NCBI RefSeq assembly: GCF_006517235.1
Contig: NZ_CP041188.1
Location: 3,782,001-3,846,000, forward strand
Direction of reading: 5' to 3'
DNA from: Pseudarthrobacter sp. NIBRBAC000502772
GTDB taxonomy: Bacteria > Actinomycetota > Actinomycetes > Actinomycetales > Micrococcaceae
Length of the DNA: 64,000 bases
The notes under the pieces were generated by a model, which was not told the DNA's origin, did no database searches, and worked only from the letters and a program-made list of their open reading frames with translations. The first letter of the stretch is position 1. Every line of letters starts with the position of its first letter. Of the stretch, positions 41,172 through 52,193 are shown piece after piece. A program made the translations under genes and the position numbers.

Positions 41172-42911
41172 TCAGCGCAAAGGGACGATGTCCTCCACGC
41201 CCAGCCGTGCGGCGTCGGCGGATTCGTCGTCCGGCTGCTGCTGGCTCAGCCGTTCAGCTTCAACGCGTGCTATGTAGTGCTTTATTTCGCTTTCACGCTG
41301 TACATCGCTCCAGCCAAGGACTTCGCCCATCAGTTTAGCGACAACCGGCACCGCCGACACGCCACGGTCCCAGGCCTCGATGGAGATGCGGGTCCGCCGG
41401 GTCAGGACGTCATGGACATGCCGGGCGCCCTCGTGGGTTGCGGCGTAGACGGCTTCGGCCTGCAGGTAGTCGTCAGCACCGGGCAACGGCTCCGCCAATT
41501 CAGGATTCCGGGCGATGATGTCCAGCACCTCCGGAGTCATGGACCCGTAACGGTTGAGCAGGTGCTCTACCCGGGCCACGTGCACGCCGGACTCTTCAGC
41601 GGTCCGGCTTCGGCGGTTCCAGGCCGCCTTGAAGCCGCTGGCGCCCAGCAGCGGAATGGTTTCGGTGCAGCTCGCCGGGACCCGCTCATCCATGGTGCGG
41701 GTGGCCTCGTCCACGGCATCCTTGGCCATAACCCGGTAGGTGGTCCATTTGCCGCCGGCCACCACCACCAGGCCCGGTACGGGGTGGGCCACGATGTGTT
41801 CACGGGACAGTTTCGCCGTGGAATCGTTCTCCCCTGCCAGGAGCGGACGCAGTCCGGCGTAGACGCCTTCAACATCCTCCCTGGTCAGCGGGCGTTTCAG
41901 GACCCGATTGACGTGCTCGAGGATGTAGTCGATGTCCTTGCTGGAGGCCGCCGGGTGGGCCTTGTCGAGGTTCCAGTCGGTGTCTGTGGTGCCGATGATC
42001 CAGTGCCGGCCCCACGGAATGACGAAGAGCACGGACTTTTCCGTACGCAGGATCAGACCCACCGTGGACTGGAACCGGTCGCGGGGCACCACCAAGTGGA
42101 TCCCCTTGGACGCCCGGACCTTCAGCTGCCCGCGGTCGGTGACCATGGCCTGGGTTTCATCGGTCCACACGCCGGTGGCGTTGATGACCTGCTTGGCTTT
42201 GATGTTGAATTTCGAACCGTCTTCGTGGTTGACCACTTTGGCCCCCACCACGCGCTCACCTTCACGCAGGAAGTCCACCACCGCCATCTGGTTCACCGCA
42301 TGGGCGCCGTAGTGCACCGCCGTCCGGACGAGGTTTGCCACGTACTTGGCGTCATCCACCTGGCCGTCGTAGTAGCGGATGGAGCCCACAAAGGCGTCTT
42401 TTTTCAGGCTGGGGGCAGCCCTGAGGGTGCCCCGCCTGGTGAGGTGTTTGTGGAACGGCACACCGCGGCTGTGCCCGCCCGTAATGGACATGGCGTCATA
42501 CAGGGCGATCCCGGCCCCCACATAGGGCCGTTCGAAGAACGGTTTGGTCAGCGGATACAGGAACGGCACCGGCCGGGCCAGGTGCGGGGCCAGGACCGAA
42601 AGAATCAGGCCACGTTCGTGCAGCGCTTCCTTAACCAGCCCAAAATCCAGCATCTCCAGATAGCGCAGGCCGCCGTGGATCAGCTTGGATGACCGTGACG
42701 ACGTGCCGGCCGCCCAGTCGCTGGCCTCCACGATCCCCACGGTGAGGCCGCGGGTCACGGCATCCAGCGCCGCACCGGCGCCCACGATGCCGCCGCCGAC
42801 GATCAGGATGTCCAGTTCGTTGCCGGGTTCCGAGGTGGCCCTGAGCCTGGCGATCGATGCTTCCCTGGCCGCAGGCCCCAGGACCCCGCCTTCGTTTGGA
42901 ACAGTGTTCAC
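41172..42911 (-). CDS. glpD: glycerol-3-phosphate dehydrogenase (FAD)
   Basis: The 579-residue FAD protein opens with the dinucleotide motif ILIVGGGIVGAGAALDAVTR and has SKLIHGGLRYLE. Further blocks are LVRTAVHYGAHAVN, INATGVWTDE, TDTDWNLDK and a C-terminal domain with HVARVEHLLNRYG. It oxidises glycerol-3-phosphate to DHAP at the membrane and feeds electrons to quinone. Length is normal. The PTS EIIA gene follows downstream. Confidence 0.92.
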   Translation of the reverse strand: MNTVPNEGGVLGPAAREASIARLRATSEPGNELDILIVGGGIVGAGAALDAVTRGLTVGIVEASDWAAGTSSRSSKLIHGGLRYLEMLDFGLVKEALHERGLILSVLAPHLARPVPFLYPLTKPFFERPYVGAGIALYDAMSITGGHSRGVPFHKHLTRRGTLRAAPSLKKDAFVGSIRYYDGQVDDAKYVANLVRTAVHYGAHAVNQMAVVDFLREGERVVGAKVVNHEDGSKFNIKAKQVINATGVWTDETQAMVTDRGQLKVRASKGIHLVVPRDRFQSTVGLILRTEKSVLFVIPWGRHWIIGTTDTDWNLDKAHPAASSKDIDYILEHVNRVLKRPLTREDVEGVYAGLRPLLAGENDSTAKLSREHIVAHPVPGLVVVAGGKWTTYRVMAKDAVDEATRTMDERVPASCTETIPLLGASGFKAAWNRRSRTAEESGVHVARVEHLLNRYGSMTPEVLDIIARNPELAEPLPGADDYLQAEAVYAATHEGARHVHDVLTRRTRISIEAWDRGVSAVPVVAKLMGEVLGWSDVQRESEIKHYIARVEAERLSQQQPDDESADAARLGVEDIVPLR

Positions 42912-43039
42912 GGAACGCCTCCCTTGCCGCTGCTGCCGGTGGTAAAACCACAGTACTTCCTTGCCGCACAGTTGGGCAGGGCGGGTTCAGCGGGAGGGAT
43001 CCCGTCAGGGGTCGTCGGCCGCCTGTTAGTAAGGGGCTG

Positions 43040-44176
43040 TCAGTTGCCCGTGTACGGAGAAACTACGACGTCGACGCGCTGGAATTCCTTCAGGTCCGAA
43101 TAGCCGGTGGTCGCCATCGAACGGCGGAGTGCGCCGATCAGGTTGGATGTGCCGTTGGTGTGGTGGCCGGGCCCGAAGAGCACCTCTTCGAGCGGTCCGA
43201 CGGTGCCGACGTTGGCGCGGTCTCCGCGGGGCAGTTCGAGGTGGTGGGCCTCCTGGCCCCAGTGCCAGCCCTTGCCGGGTGCCTCTTCGGCCCGGGCGAG
43301 GGCGCTGCCCAGCATCACGGCGTCGGCGCCCATGGCAATTGCCTTGACGATGTCACCCGAGGTGCCCATGCCGCCGTCGGCAATTACATGGACGTACCGT
43401 CCGCCGGATTCATCCATGTAGTCACGGCGGGCGGCCGCGACGTCGGAGATGGCGGAGGCCATAGGCGAGTGGATCCCCAGGGCGCGCCGCGTGGTGGCGG
43501 TGGCTCCGCCGCCGAAGCCGACCAGGACGCCGGCGGCTCCGGTGCGCATCAGGTGCAGGGCGGGCGTGTAGCCGGCCGCGCCGCCCACAATCACGGGGAC
43601 GTCCAGTTCGTAGATGAACTGCTTGAGGTTCAGGGGTTCGTGGTCTTTCGACACGTGCTCGGCTGACACGGTGGTCCCGCGGATCACAAAGATGTCGACG
43701 CCGGCGGCCACCACGGTCTTGTAGTGTTCCTGGGTGCGCTGCGGGGTCAGCGAGCCGGCAACCGTCACGCCGGCGGCGCGGATCTCCGCCAGGCGGGACG
43801 TGATCAGTTCCGGCTGGATGGGAGCGCGGTAGAGCTCCTGCATACGGCCGGTTACCGCAGGGCTGTTGACCTCGTCTTCGAGGGCGCCGATCTCGTCAAG
43901 GATGGGCTGCGGGTCCTCGTAGCGGGTCCAGAGGCCCTCAAGGTCCAGCACGCCGAGCCCGCCCAGCCGGCCCAAGGCGATGGCCGTCTCAGGGGACATG
44001 GCCGAATCCATCGGGGCTGCAATCACGGGCATGTCGAACTTGTAGGCATCGATCTGCCAGGAGACCGACACGTCCTTGGGGTCGCGGGTACGACGGTTAG
44101 GGACAATCGCAATGTCATCCAGGGAGTAGGCACGACGCCCACGCTTGCCACGGCCAATCTCGATCTCGTAAGTCAC
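43040..44176 (-). CDS. guaB3: GuaB3-family IMP dehydrogenase-like protein
   Basis: The 378-residue TIM-barrel protein lacks CBS domains. It opens [20 protein letters not shown] and has [40 protein letters not shown] and [20 protein letters not shown], ending in [15 protein letters not shown]. These are features of the actinobacterial GuaB3 group. The expected active-site loop cysteine (as in GuaB SICTT) is replaced by a Gly/Ala-rich loop ([10 protein letters not shown]), so it may not act as IMPDH. Recent work proposes GuaB3-like proteins can be IMPDH or other purine enzymes in some lineages; here the reaction is unresolved. Confidence 0.85.
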   Translation of the reverse strand: MTYEIEIGRGKRGRRAYSLDDIAIVPNRRTRDPKDVSVSWQIDAYKFDMPVIAAPMDSAMSPETAIALGRLGGLGVLDLEGLWTRYEDPQPILDEIGALEDEVNSPAVTGRMQELYRAPIQPELITSRLAEIRAAGVTVAGSLTPQRTQEHYKTVVAAGVDIFVIRGTTVSAEHVSKDHEPLNLKQFIYELDVPVIVGGAAGYTPALHLMRTGAAGVLVGFGGGATATTRRALGIHSPMASAISDVAAARRDYMDESGGRYVHVIADGGMGTSGDIVKAIAMGADAVMLGSALARAEEAPGKGWHWGQEAHHLELPRGDRANVGTVGPLEEVLFGPGHHTNGTSNLIGALRRSMATTGYSDLKEFQRVDVVVSPYTGN

Positions 44177-44244
44177 GTGACCACTTTACTTGACCACGCG
44201 GGATGCGGTGGGGCGCCTCCTCTTGGGCTCATCCTGAAACTGAT

Positions 44245-44274
44245 AGTCAACACTTTATTGACATGTTTTGTCAA
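44245..44274 (+). promoter_or_regulatory. AT-rich promoter/operator region of the subtilase gene
   Basis: The inverted repeat TTGACA-TGTTT-TGTCAA (44258-44274) is preceded by AGTCAAC (44245-44251), so the hexamer GTCAA/TTGAC occurs three times within 30 bp. TTGACA is also a good -35 box. The surrounding 44240-44310 is strikingly AT-rich for this genome. A repressor site covering the -35 is a reasonable inference. Confidence 0.4.
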
Positions 44275-44398
44275 CCATTTACAAGTTTTGAAAATACCTT
44301 TATGTTTACTCTCGGTTACCACCTGATCCACCACGTGACCACCCATCACTCCCCTTTATACGGGCCACACCTGTGCCCGTTCCGAGAAAGAAGCCCCT

Positions 44399-46318
44399 AT
44401 GGGACGTTCATCAATCAAGCGCCACCGCATCCTGGCCCTGTCACTCGCCGCAGCAGTCGGCACCCTGGCCTTCACCGGTTCGCCGGTCTTCGCCACCCCC
44501 GAAGACGGTGACGGCACTGCAGCAGCGCCGGCCGCTGTCCAAGGCACTGCGGTGCACGACGTTGCCGCCGGAGAGGCCTACACGAAGTTCATCGTCGAAT
44601 TCAAGGAGACCACCGCGAACGCCACCCCGAACGGCCGCGCCAATGCCTGGGGCAAAGCAGCCAAGTCACAGGGCGTGAAGGTGCATGAACTCCGCACCCT
44701 GGCCACGGGCGGAACGCTGATCGAGGCGGACAGGGCCCTGTCCGGGCAGGCTGCCGAAGACTTCATGGCCGAGATTGCGGCGTCCGGATCGGTCGACTAC
44801 GTGGAACCTGACGCCCGTATGACGGTGGCTCTCACGCCCAACGACCCACGCTATGGCGAGCAGTGGGATTTCACGGGCACCAACGGCATGCGGGTCCCCG
44901 GGGCTTGGGACGTTGCCACCGGCACCGGCGTGACGGTGGCCGTGATCGACACCGGAATCACGGCCCATCCGGACCTCGACGCGAATGTGCTGCCGGGCTA
45001 CGACTTCGTCTCCGACGCCACGGCAGCGCGTGACGGCAACGGACGGGACGCGAATGCGCAGGACCAGGGCGACTGGTACGCCGCCGGCGAGTGCGGCCAG
45101 GCGACAGCCGGCAACAGCTCTTGGCACGGCACGCACGTCGCCGGCACCGTTGCAGCCGTGACCGGCAATGCCACCGGCGTGGCGGGCGTCGCACCCAACG
45201 CCAAAGTGGTTCCGGTACGCGTCCTGGCCAAATGCGGCGGGTCACTGTCCGACATTGCAGATGCGATTATCTGGTCGGCCGGCGGCACCGTCCCGGGCAT
45301 CCCGGCCAACGCCAATCCAGCCACTGTCATCAACATGAGCCTGGGCGGGTCCGGTGCCTGCGGAAGCACGTACCAGGCAGCCATCAACTCCGCAGTTTCG
45401 CGGGGGGCCACCGTGGTGGTGGCGGCCGGCAACAGCAACCAGGATGCTTCCGGATTCCGCCCGGCCAACTGCAGCAGCGTTGTGAGCGTGGCCGCCAGCA
45501 ACCCGAGCGGCAGCCTCTCCTACTACTCCAACTACGGCTCCACGGTTGACCTGACCGCACCCGGCGGCGACGTCCGCGTAGCAGGCGGCGGAATCCTCTC
45601 CACTATCAACACCGGTACCTCCACACCGGGCTCCGCCGGCTACGCCAGCTACCAGGGAACGTCCATGGCAGCTCCGCACGTGGCCGGGCTGGCCGCACTC
45701 ATGAAGTCCAAATCGTCCACGCTTACGCCGGCCCAGGTGGAGTCCACGCTCAAGCAGGGAACCCGGGCAATGCCGGGCGGCTGCACCACGGGCTGCGGCA
45801 CAGGGCTCTCGGACGCCACCAAGACCATGGGCCTGCTGGGCGGGGCCACTCCCCCGCCGTCCGGCAACCTGCTGCTGAACCCGGGCTTCGAATCGGGCGC
45901 AGCCTCCTGGACCTCGGACCACGCCGACACGTTCGAGACCGGAACGAACGCCAGGACCGGTTCCGGCTTCGCCGGCCTCAACGGCTGGGGCCAGGCAACG
46001 TCCTACATGCTCGACCAGGCGTTTGCAGTCCCGTCCACGGTGGCCACCGCGTCGCTGTCCTTCTACCTGAAAGTGCAGTCGGACGAGACCACATCCAGCG
46101 CGGCCTATGACACCCTGAGGGTTCAGGCGGTCAGCAACGGTGTGACCACCACGCTGGCCACTTACTCCAACCTCAACGAGTCCGCCGGCTATCTGCAGAA
46201 GCAGCTGGACCTCTCCGCCTACAAGGGCAAGAGCGTGACCCTGCGCTTCCTGGGTGTTGAGGACTCGTCGCTGGGGACGTACTTCTACCTCGATGACACG
46301 GCGGTGACCACCTCTTAG
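44399..46318 (+). CDS. secreted subtilisin-like serine protease (S8)
   Basis: The 639-residue protein has a Sec signal peptide (RHRILALSLAAAVGTLAFTG, ending SPVFA). An I9-like propeptide follows (about 55-145: AYTKFIVEFKETTANATPNG ... SVDYVEPDARM). The S8 catalytic domain holds Asp in VAVIDTGITAHPDL, His in SSWHGTHVAGTVA and Ser in YQGTSMAAPHVAGLAAL. The C-terminal domain (about 500-639, LLLNPGFESGAASWTSDHAD) looks like a galactose-binding/CBM-like beta sandwich. Expected to be exported and self-cleaved for extracellular protein degradation. It is monocistronic, with an AT-rich promoter region and a strong hairpin after the stop. Confidence 0.92.
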   Translation: MGRSSIKRHRILALSLAAAVGTLAFTGSPVFATPEDGDGTAAAPAAVQGTAVHDVAAGEAYTKFIVEFKETTANATPNGRANAWGKAAKSQGVKVHELRTLATGGTLIEADRALSGQAAEDFMAEIAASGSVDYVEPDARMTVALTPNDPRYGEQWDFTGTNGMRVPGAWDVATGTGVTVAVIDTGITAHPDLDANVLPGYDFVSDATAARDGNGRDANAQDQGDWYAAGECGQATAGNSSWHGTHVAGTVAAVTGNATGVAGVAPNAKVVPVRVLAKCGGSLSDIADAIIWSAGGTVPGIPANANPATVINMSLGGSGACGSTYQAAINSAVSRGATVVVAAGNSNQDASGFRPANCSSVVSVAASNPSGSLSYYSNYGSTVDLTAPGGDVRVAGGGILSTINTGTSTPGSAGYASYQGTSMAAPHVAGLAALMKSKSSTLTPAQVESTLKQGTRAMPGGCTTGCGTGLSDATKTMGLLGGATPPPSGNLLLNPGFESGAASWTSDHADTFETGTNARTGSGFAGLNGWGQATSYMLDQAFAVPSTVATASLSFYLKVQSDETTSSAAYDTLRVQAVSNGVTTTLATYSNLNESAGYLQKQLDLSAYKGKSVTLRFLGVEDSSLGTYFYLDDTAVTTS

Positions 46319-46341
46319 CCTGGGGGCCGCACGAATCCGGG

Positions 46342-46375
46342 ACCGCCGGCCACGCCTTGCAGCGCGGCCGGCGGT
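46342..46375. terminator. hairpin between subtilase and ABC exporter genes
   Basis: Perfect 10-bp arms ACCGCCGGCC and GGCCGGCGGT surround a 14-nt loop. It lies 24 bp after the subtilase stop and 38 bp from the end of the convergent ABC gene, so it can serve both strands. Confidence 0.7.
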
Positions 46376-46412
46376 TCCTGCGTGGAGTGCGTGTCCCTAG
46401 GCCCTGCCGCCG

Positions 46413-48272
46413 TCAGACGCCCTCGGCTTCCTCCACCGTCAGCTGGGATTCGAACATCCTGAAGTAGCGGCCCCGCAGCGCCACCAGTTCCTTGTGGGTG
46501 CCCTGTTCCACAATCCGCCCGTCCTCGAGCATGTAGACAATGTCGGCCTTTTCAATGGTGGCAAGCCGGTGGCTGATGGCAATGATGGTGCTGCTGCGGT
46601 CCGCGAAAAGCCGGGTGAAGATCCGGTGCTCGGCCAGTGCGTCGATAGCGGACGTCGGCTCGTCCATGACCATGAAGGTGGCGTTGCGGTAGAAATTCCG
46701 GGCCATCGCGAGCCGCTGCCACTGGCCGCCGGAGAGCCCGCTCCCCTTCCGGCCGCGCGGATCCTCCATCCAGTTGCTGACGTAGTTGTCCAAGCCGTTG
46801 GGCAGCTTGTTGATGAACTCCAGCGCTTCGGCGTCGCTGGCTGCCTGGCGGATCCGTTCGTCGTCACGGGGCGGGTCCACATCGCCAAAGCGGATGTTGT
46901 CGGCAGCTGTGGCGAATTCGTACTTGAGGAATTCCTGGCTCAGGACGGCCAGGTGGCGGTGCCAGGACTTAACGTCGACGGCGGCGAGGTCGACGCCGTC
47001 GAGCATTACCTGCCCCGAATCCGGACGGTAGAGGCCGGCGAGGATCCGGATCAGCGTGGATTTCCCCGCCCCGTTCTCACCTACGACGGCGATGTGCTGG
47101 CCTTCGCGGATGGTCATGCTGATGCCGCGGATCACCTCGGTGTCGCCGCCCGTGTAGGTGAAGCGGATGTCCCGCAGTTCCACGGTCTTGGGCGCCTGGA
47201 GCAGCGGCGGTGAATGGTCCGAATGCACCGGCATTGCCATGAACAGCTCGTAGTCCTTGAGGTTGGCGAGATCCTCGTCGATCGAGCTGAGGGAGGACAC
47301 CAGGCTGTTGGCTGTGGAAAGTGCGCGGCTGACGATCTGCTGGACATAGAGAAACTGGCCAACGGGCTGGGCGCGGTCGATGATCTGGCCCACCACCCAG
47401 ATCAGGGAGATCACCTCGGCGCCGTACTGCAGGGCGTCGGCGGCGAGCTGCTTGGGGATGTAGCGCTTCTGGAAGTCCAGGCGGCGCCGCTCATCAGCAT
47501 CCCGCAGCCGGGAGCGGAGGTCCATCAGGTAGCCCACGATCCCGTAGAGCCGCATTTCGGCGATGTGCTGGGGGCGGAGCAGGTTGGTTTCGATCATCCG
47601 CCGTTGCCGGCGGGAGTCCACCTGGGTGTTCCAGTGGGCGATCTGTTCGCGCGAGAGCTTGAACTGGAGGTAGACGCTGGGCACAATCGCCACCAGGACG
47701 ATCACGGCGATCCACCAGCTGACCAGCAGCAGGGCCCCCACGGCCAGGATCACGGAGACCAACTGGGTGAAGATGGCCGCGATCCTGTCCAGCACGCGGG
47801 CATAGGAATCGGAAAACCGTTTGGCCCGGTCGTAGAGGTCCACGGTTTGCTTATCGTCATAGCGCCAGAACTCCAGCGCCAGGAAGCGCTCGTACATCTG
47901 GTCGCCCACGATGGCGCCCACCTTGAAGCTCATGAGCTGCTGGATGTAGCGGTCCACGCTGCTGAAGCCGCCCCAGAGTAGCCCGAGGGCAGCCGTGATG
48001 ATGACGTACACAATGGCCTGTTGGCCTGCTGCGGAATCACCGGCGTAGGCGGCCGCCAGCGCCGTGGTGGTCAGCGCTGCGAAGTACGTGGTCACCAAAG
48101 GCAGCGTCGCCGAAATGAGCGAACCGATTACTTTCATGACGACGGCGGCCGGCGAGGCCCGGAAGCTGACCCGCAGCACCTGCGCCACGGCCCGGGCGTA
48201 GGGCCGCAGCGCCAACCGCCGCTGAGGGTCCTTTTTTGGGTTCAGTTCGGCGGGATGGCGTGGTTGGGACAT
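46413..48272 (-). CDS. ABC transporter, exporter-type half transporter
   Basis: The 619-residue protein has six membrane helices (about 35-330) fused to a nucleotide-binding domain. The latter holds Walker A VGENGAGKSTLIRILAG, signature GSGLSGGQWQRLAMARNFYR, Walker B ATFMVMDEPTSAID and the H-loop IAISHRLATIEKAD. In the family, homodimers or heterodimers export lipids, peptides or drugs. No partner gene of the same type is adjacent, so a homodimer is likely. The N-terminal cytosolic stretch (RHPAELNPKKDPQRRLALRP) is unremarkable. The start is 17 bp after the end of guaB, so the two may be read together. Confidence 0.88.
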   Translation of the reverse strand: MSQPRHPAELNPKKDPQRRLALRPYARAVAQVLRVSFRASPAAVVMKVIGSLISATLPLVTTYFAALTTTALAAAYAGDSAAGQQAIVYVIITAALGLLWGGFSSVDRYIQQLMSFKVGAIVGDQMYERFLALEFWRYDDKQTVDLYDRAKRFSDSYARVLDRIAAIFTQLVSVILAVGALLLVSWWIAVIVLVAIVPSVYLQFKLSREQIAHWNTQVDSRRQRRMIETNLLRPQHIAEMRLYGIVGYLMDLRSRLRDADERRRLDFQKRYIPKQLAADALQYGAEVISLIWVVGQIIDRAQPVGQFLYVQQIVSRALSTANSLVSSLSSIDEDLANLKDYELFMAMPVHSDHSPPLLQAPKTVELRDIRFTYTGGDTEVIRGISMTIREGQHIAVVGENGAGKSTLIRILAGLYRPDSGQVMLDGVDLAAVDVKSWHRHLAVLSQEFLKYEFATAADNIRFGDVDPPRDDERIRQAASDAEALEFINKLPNGLDNYVSNWMEDPRGRKGSGLSGGQWQRLAMARNFYRNATFMVMDEPTSAIDALAEHRIFTRLFADRSSTIIAISHRLATIEKADIVYMLEDGRIVEQGTHKELVALRGRYFRMFESQLTVEEAEGV

Positions 48273-48289
48273 GGCTCCAACGCCGGGGA

Positions 48290-49891
<1,602 letters not shown>

Positions 49892-50023
49892 TTAGTACAT
49901 TCGCGTGCCTCATGCGCGGTCACCGCGCAGAAAGCTTTGAGTAAATATTAGAACCTCCACGCCGATCCCCCTATTCCGCGAGCACATTGTGAGCAACGGC
50001 ACCCAATAACCGAAAGCCGCGTG

Positions 50024-52120
50024 TCAGTTCCAGCCCGTCGCCGAAAGCAGCCGCTCCTCAAACATGGGAATCATGCTTTCCACATACGTCCGGCTCAGGT
50101 GGTTGTCGTCCTTGTACACGTAGACGTTGCCTACCACGGCCGGGCAGATGCCGCCGGCGCAGATGAAGTCGCTCAGGTCCATCAGGTGCAGCCCGTCCAC
50201 CTTCCCGCGGTAACTCTCCAGAGGTGACGGCTCCACCAGGGATTCGTTCAGCGGCGGGTTGCAGGCCGGGGCGTCCGCCCTGTGGCGCTGGACGCACTCG
50301 GGCATGTTGATGGTGAAGCGCGGGTTGTCCCGGATGCCGACGATCTCGATGCCGGCATCCGCGATGGGCTGGATGCCTTCGAGGTAGGCCGGCACCTCGG
50401 TCTCGAACGGGGCTTCCTCATGGGTCAGGGTGGCCACGGTGAAGACGGCATCCGGCCGGTGCTCCAGCACGTACGCTGCGCTGGCCCGGTTGTAGGCGTT
50501 GCATTCGGCAGTCCGGGTCTCGGATTCGGCGCCGAACCGGCAGGCCGGCATCAGCAGGGTGACCAGCTCCCAGCCGCGGGTTTCCGCGATGGGTGCCAAG
50601 GCGGCCAGATACTGCTGGGCATGGGAATCGCCCAGCACAACGATCCGTTTGGTGGGTTCGCCTTCGGGGAGCGCCTGCCGGCAGCCTTCAAGGACAGGGT
50701 CCCCGGTGGCATTCGCTCCCGTACAGGCCTGGTGGATTCCGGCCCAGTCGTTGTCCAGGGCGGTGGGACCAGGAATGATCCTGCCCTGCGGTGCCGGTGT
50801 TCCGGCGTTACCCGGGGTCAGCAGGGCCGCTCCCGGCGCCAGCTCGCGGGGCTGGGCGGCGGTGGCGGCTTCCTCCGCGGTGAGGCTCGTCTGCAAGACC
50901 GCCACGGGTCCGGCCAGCAGGGCGCAGCAGGCAACCACGACGACGGCGGTGCGCCAGGTGCGCACCTGCGGCCAGCGCCATTCCCGGAGGGGCTTTTCCA
51001 CAAAGCGGGTGGTAAGGACGGCCAGGACCACCGAGGCGGCGATGATCGCGGCGCCCTGGATGAGAGTGGGGGCCTCAACGCCGGTAGCGGCCAGCGCCAG
51101 CACCAGGACGGGCCAGTGCCACAAATAGAGGGCGTAGGAGTTGTCACCCAGGGAAACCAGCGGCTTCCAGCCCAGGAGGCGGTCCACACCAAACCGGCTC
51201 CCGCTCTGCCCGGCCACAATGATCGCGGCGGCAGCCAGTGTGGGCCACAGTGCCACGAACCCAGGGAACGCCCGGTCCACGGTCAGCAGCAGACCACAGG
51301 AGACCATGGCCACCAGGCCGGCCCAGCCGAGCACCACACGCAGGAGTTTTCCGGGCTTCAGGTACGGCAGGGCAAGGGCCAACAGCGAGCCCAGCGCAAA
51401 TTCCCAGAGCCGCGTCCGGGTGTCGAAGTAGGCGTAGGCCTGGTTTGTGGCCGTCTGGTCAATCGAGAACGCGAGCGAGGCAACGAGGACGCCGGCGAAC
51501 GCGGCTGCCACCACGGCGCGGTAGCTGGCGTTGTAACGGTGCCGGAGGAGCCGCCACACAACAGCGGAAGCGGCGAAGACGAGAGGCCACAGGATAAAGA
51601 CCTGTCCTTGGATGGACAAGGACCAGAAGTGCTGCAGGGGGCTCGCCGCGGCATGCTGCTGGGCGTAGTAATCCACGGCGGTATCCGCCAGCAGCCAGTT
51701 CTGCCGGTACAGCAATGCCGCCCAGGCCTGGTCCAGGATGACGGGCCAGCGGCCTTGCGGGAGGACCAGCCAGGTGCCTGCCAGGACCCCGAGGATGACA
51801 ACGACGGCGGCCGGCAACAGCCGCTTGAAGAGGTGCAGCCAGTGGCGGAGGAGATTCAGGGACGCGCCGGCCTCCACCTTCCGGACGAAGGACAGCGTCA
51901 GCAGGAAGGCCGAGATCAGGAGAAAGATATCCACCCCGCCGGACACCCGGCCAAGCCACACATGGTAGGTCACAACCATCAGGACGGCGAGCGCGCGGAG
52001 GCCTTGGACTTCGGGACGGAAGGTCGGTTTCCTGGCAGGCTTCCGCTCGCCGGTCTTTGCGTCCAGCGCAGTGCGCGGAGCAGCCTCGGCTGGTGCACTG
52101 GACACAGAGGACCTCTCCAA
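50024..52120 (-). CDS. OafA/YrhL-type acyltransferase with C-terminal SGNH domain
   Basis: The 698-residue protein has an acyltransferase-3 membrane domain with about ten helices. It opens RPEVQGLRALAVLMVVTYHV, with the catalytic His in TYHVW and GGVDIFLLISAFLL. A SGNH hydrolase-like domain follows at about 490-690 (IVVLGDSHAQQYLAALAP, with the late DDNHLS giving the Asp-His pair). Such proteins O-acetylate cell-wall glycans, the membrane domain passing acetyl groups to the extracytoplasmic SGNH domain. No cell-wall gene cluster is adjacent. GC-rich, normal codon use. Confidence 0.88.
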   Translation of the reverse strand: MERSSVSSAPAEAAPRTALDAKTGERKPARKPTFRPEVQGLRALAVLMVVTYHVWLGRVSGGVDIFLLISAFLLTLSFVRKVEAGASLNLLRHWLHLFKRLLPAAVVVILGVLAGTWLVLPQGRWPVILDQAWAALLYRQNWLLADTAVDYYAQQHAAASPLQHFWSLSIQGQVFILWPLVFAASAVVWRLLRHRYNASYRAVVAAAFAGVLVASLAFSIDQTATNQAYAYFDTRTRLWEFALGSLLALALPYLKPGKLLRVVLGWAGLVAMVSCGLLLTVDRAFPGFVALWPTLAAAAIIVAGQSGSRFGVDRLLGWKPLVSLGDNSYALYLWHWPVLVLALAATGVEAPTLIQGAAIIAASVVLAVLTTRFVEKPLREWRWPQVRTWRTAVVVVACCALLAGPVAVLQTSLTAEEAATAAQPRELAPGAALLTPGNAGTPAPQGRIIPGPTALDNDWAGIHQACTGANATGDPVLEGCRQALPEGEPTKRIVVLGDSHAQQYLAALAPIAETRGWELVTLLMPACRFGAESETRTAECNAYNRASAAYVLEHRPDAVFTVATLTHEEAPFETEVPAYLEGIQPIADAGIEIVGIRDNPRFTINMPECVQRHRADAPACNPPLNESLVEPSPLESYRGKVDGLHLMDLSDFICAGGICPAVVGNVYVYKDDNHLSRTYVESMIPMFEERLLSATGWN

Positions 52121-52193
52121 GCGGTAAGCAAAGCATCAACCCTACGGAGCCGCACGGCCGATGGCCAATCAGGATCCTGTCCCGGGCGGCACC

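Noticed and set aside
40641..42692. A 683-codon plus-strand frame opposite the EIIA and glpD genes
   Set aside because: It spans two real minus-strand genes and has shadow-type composition, so it is a by-product of high GC.
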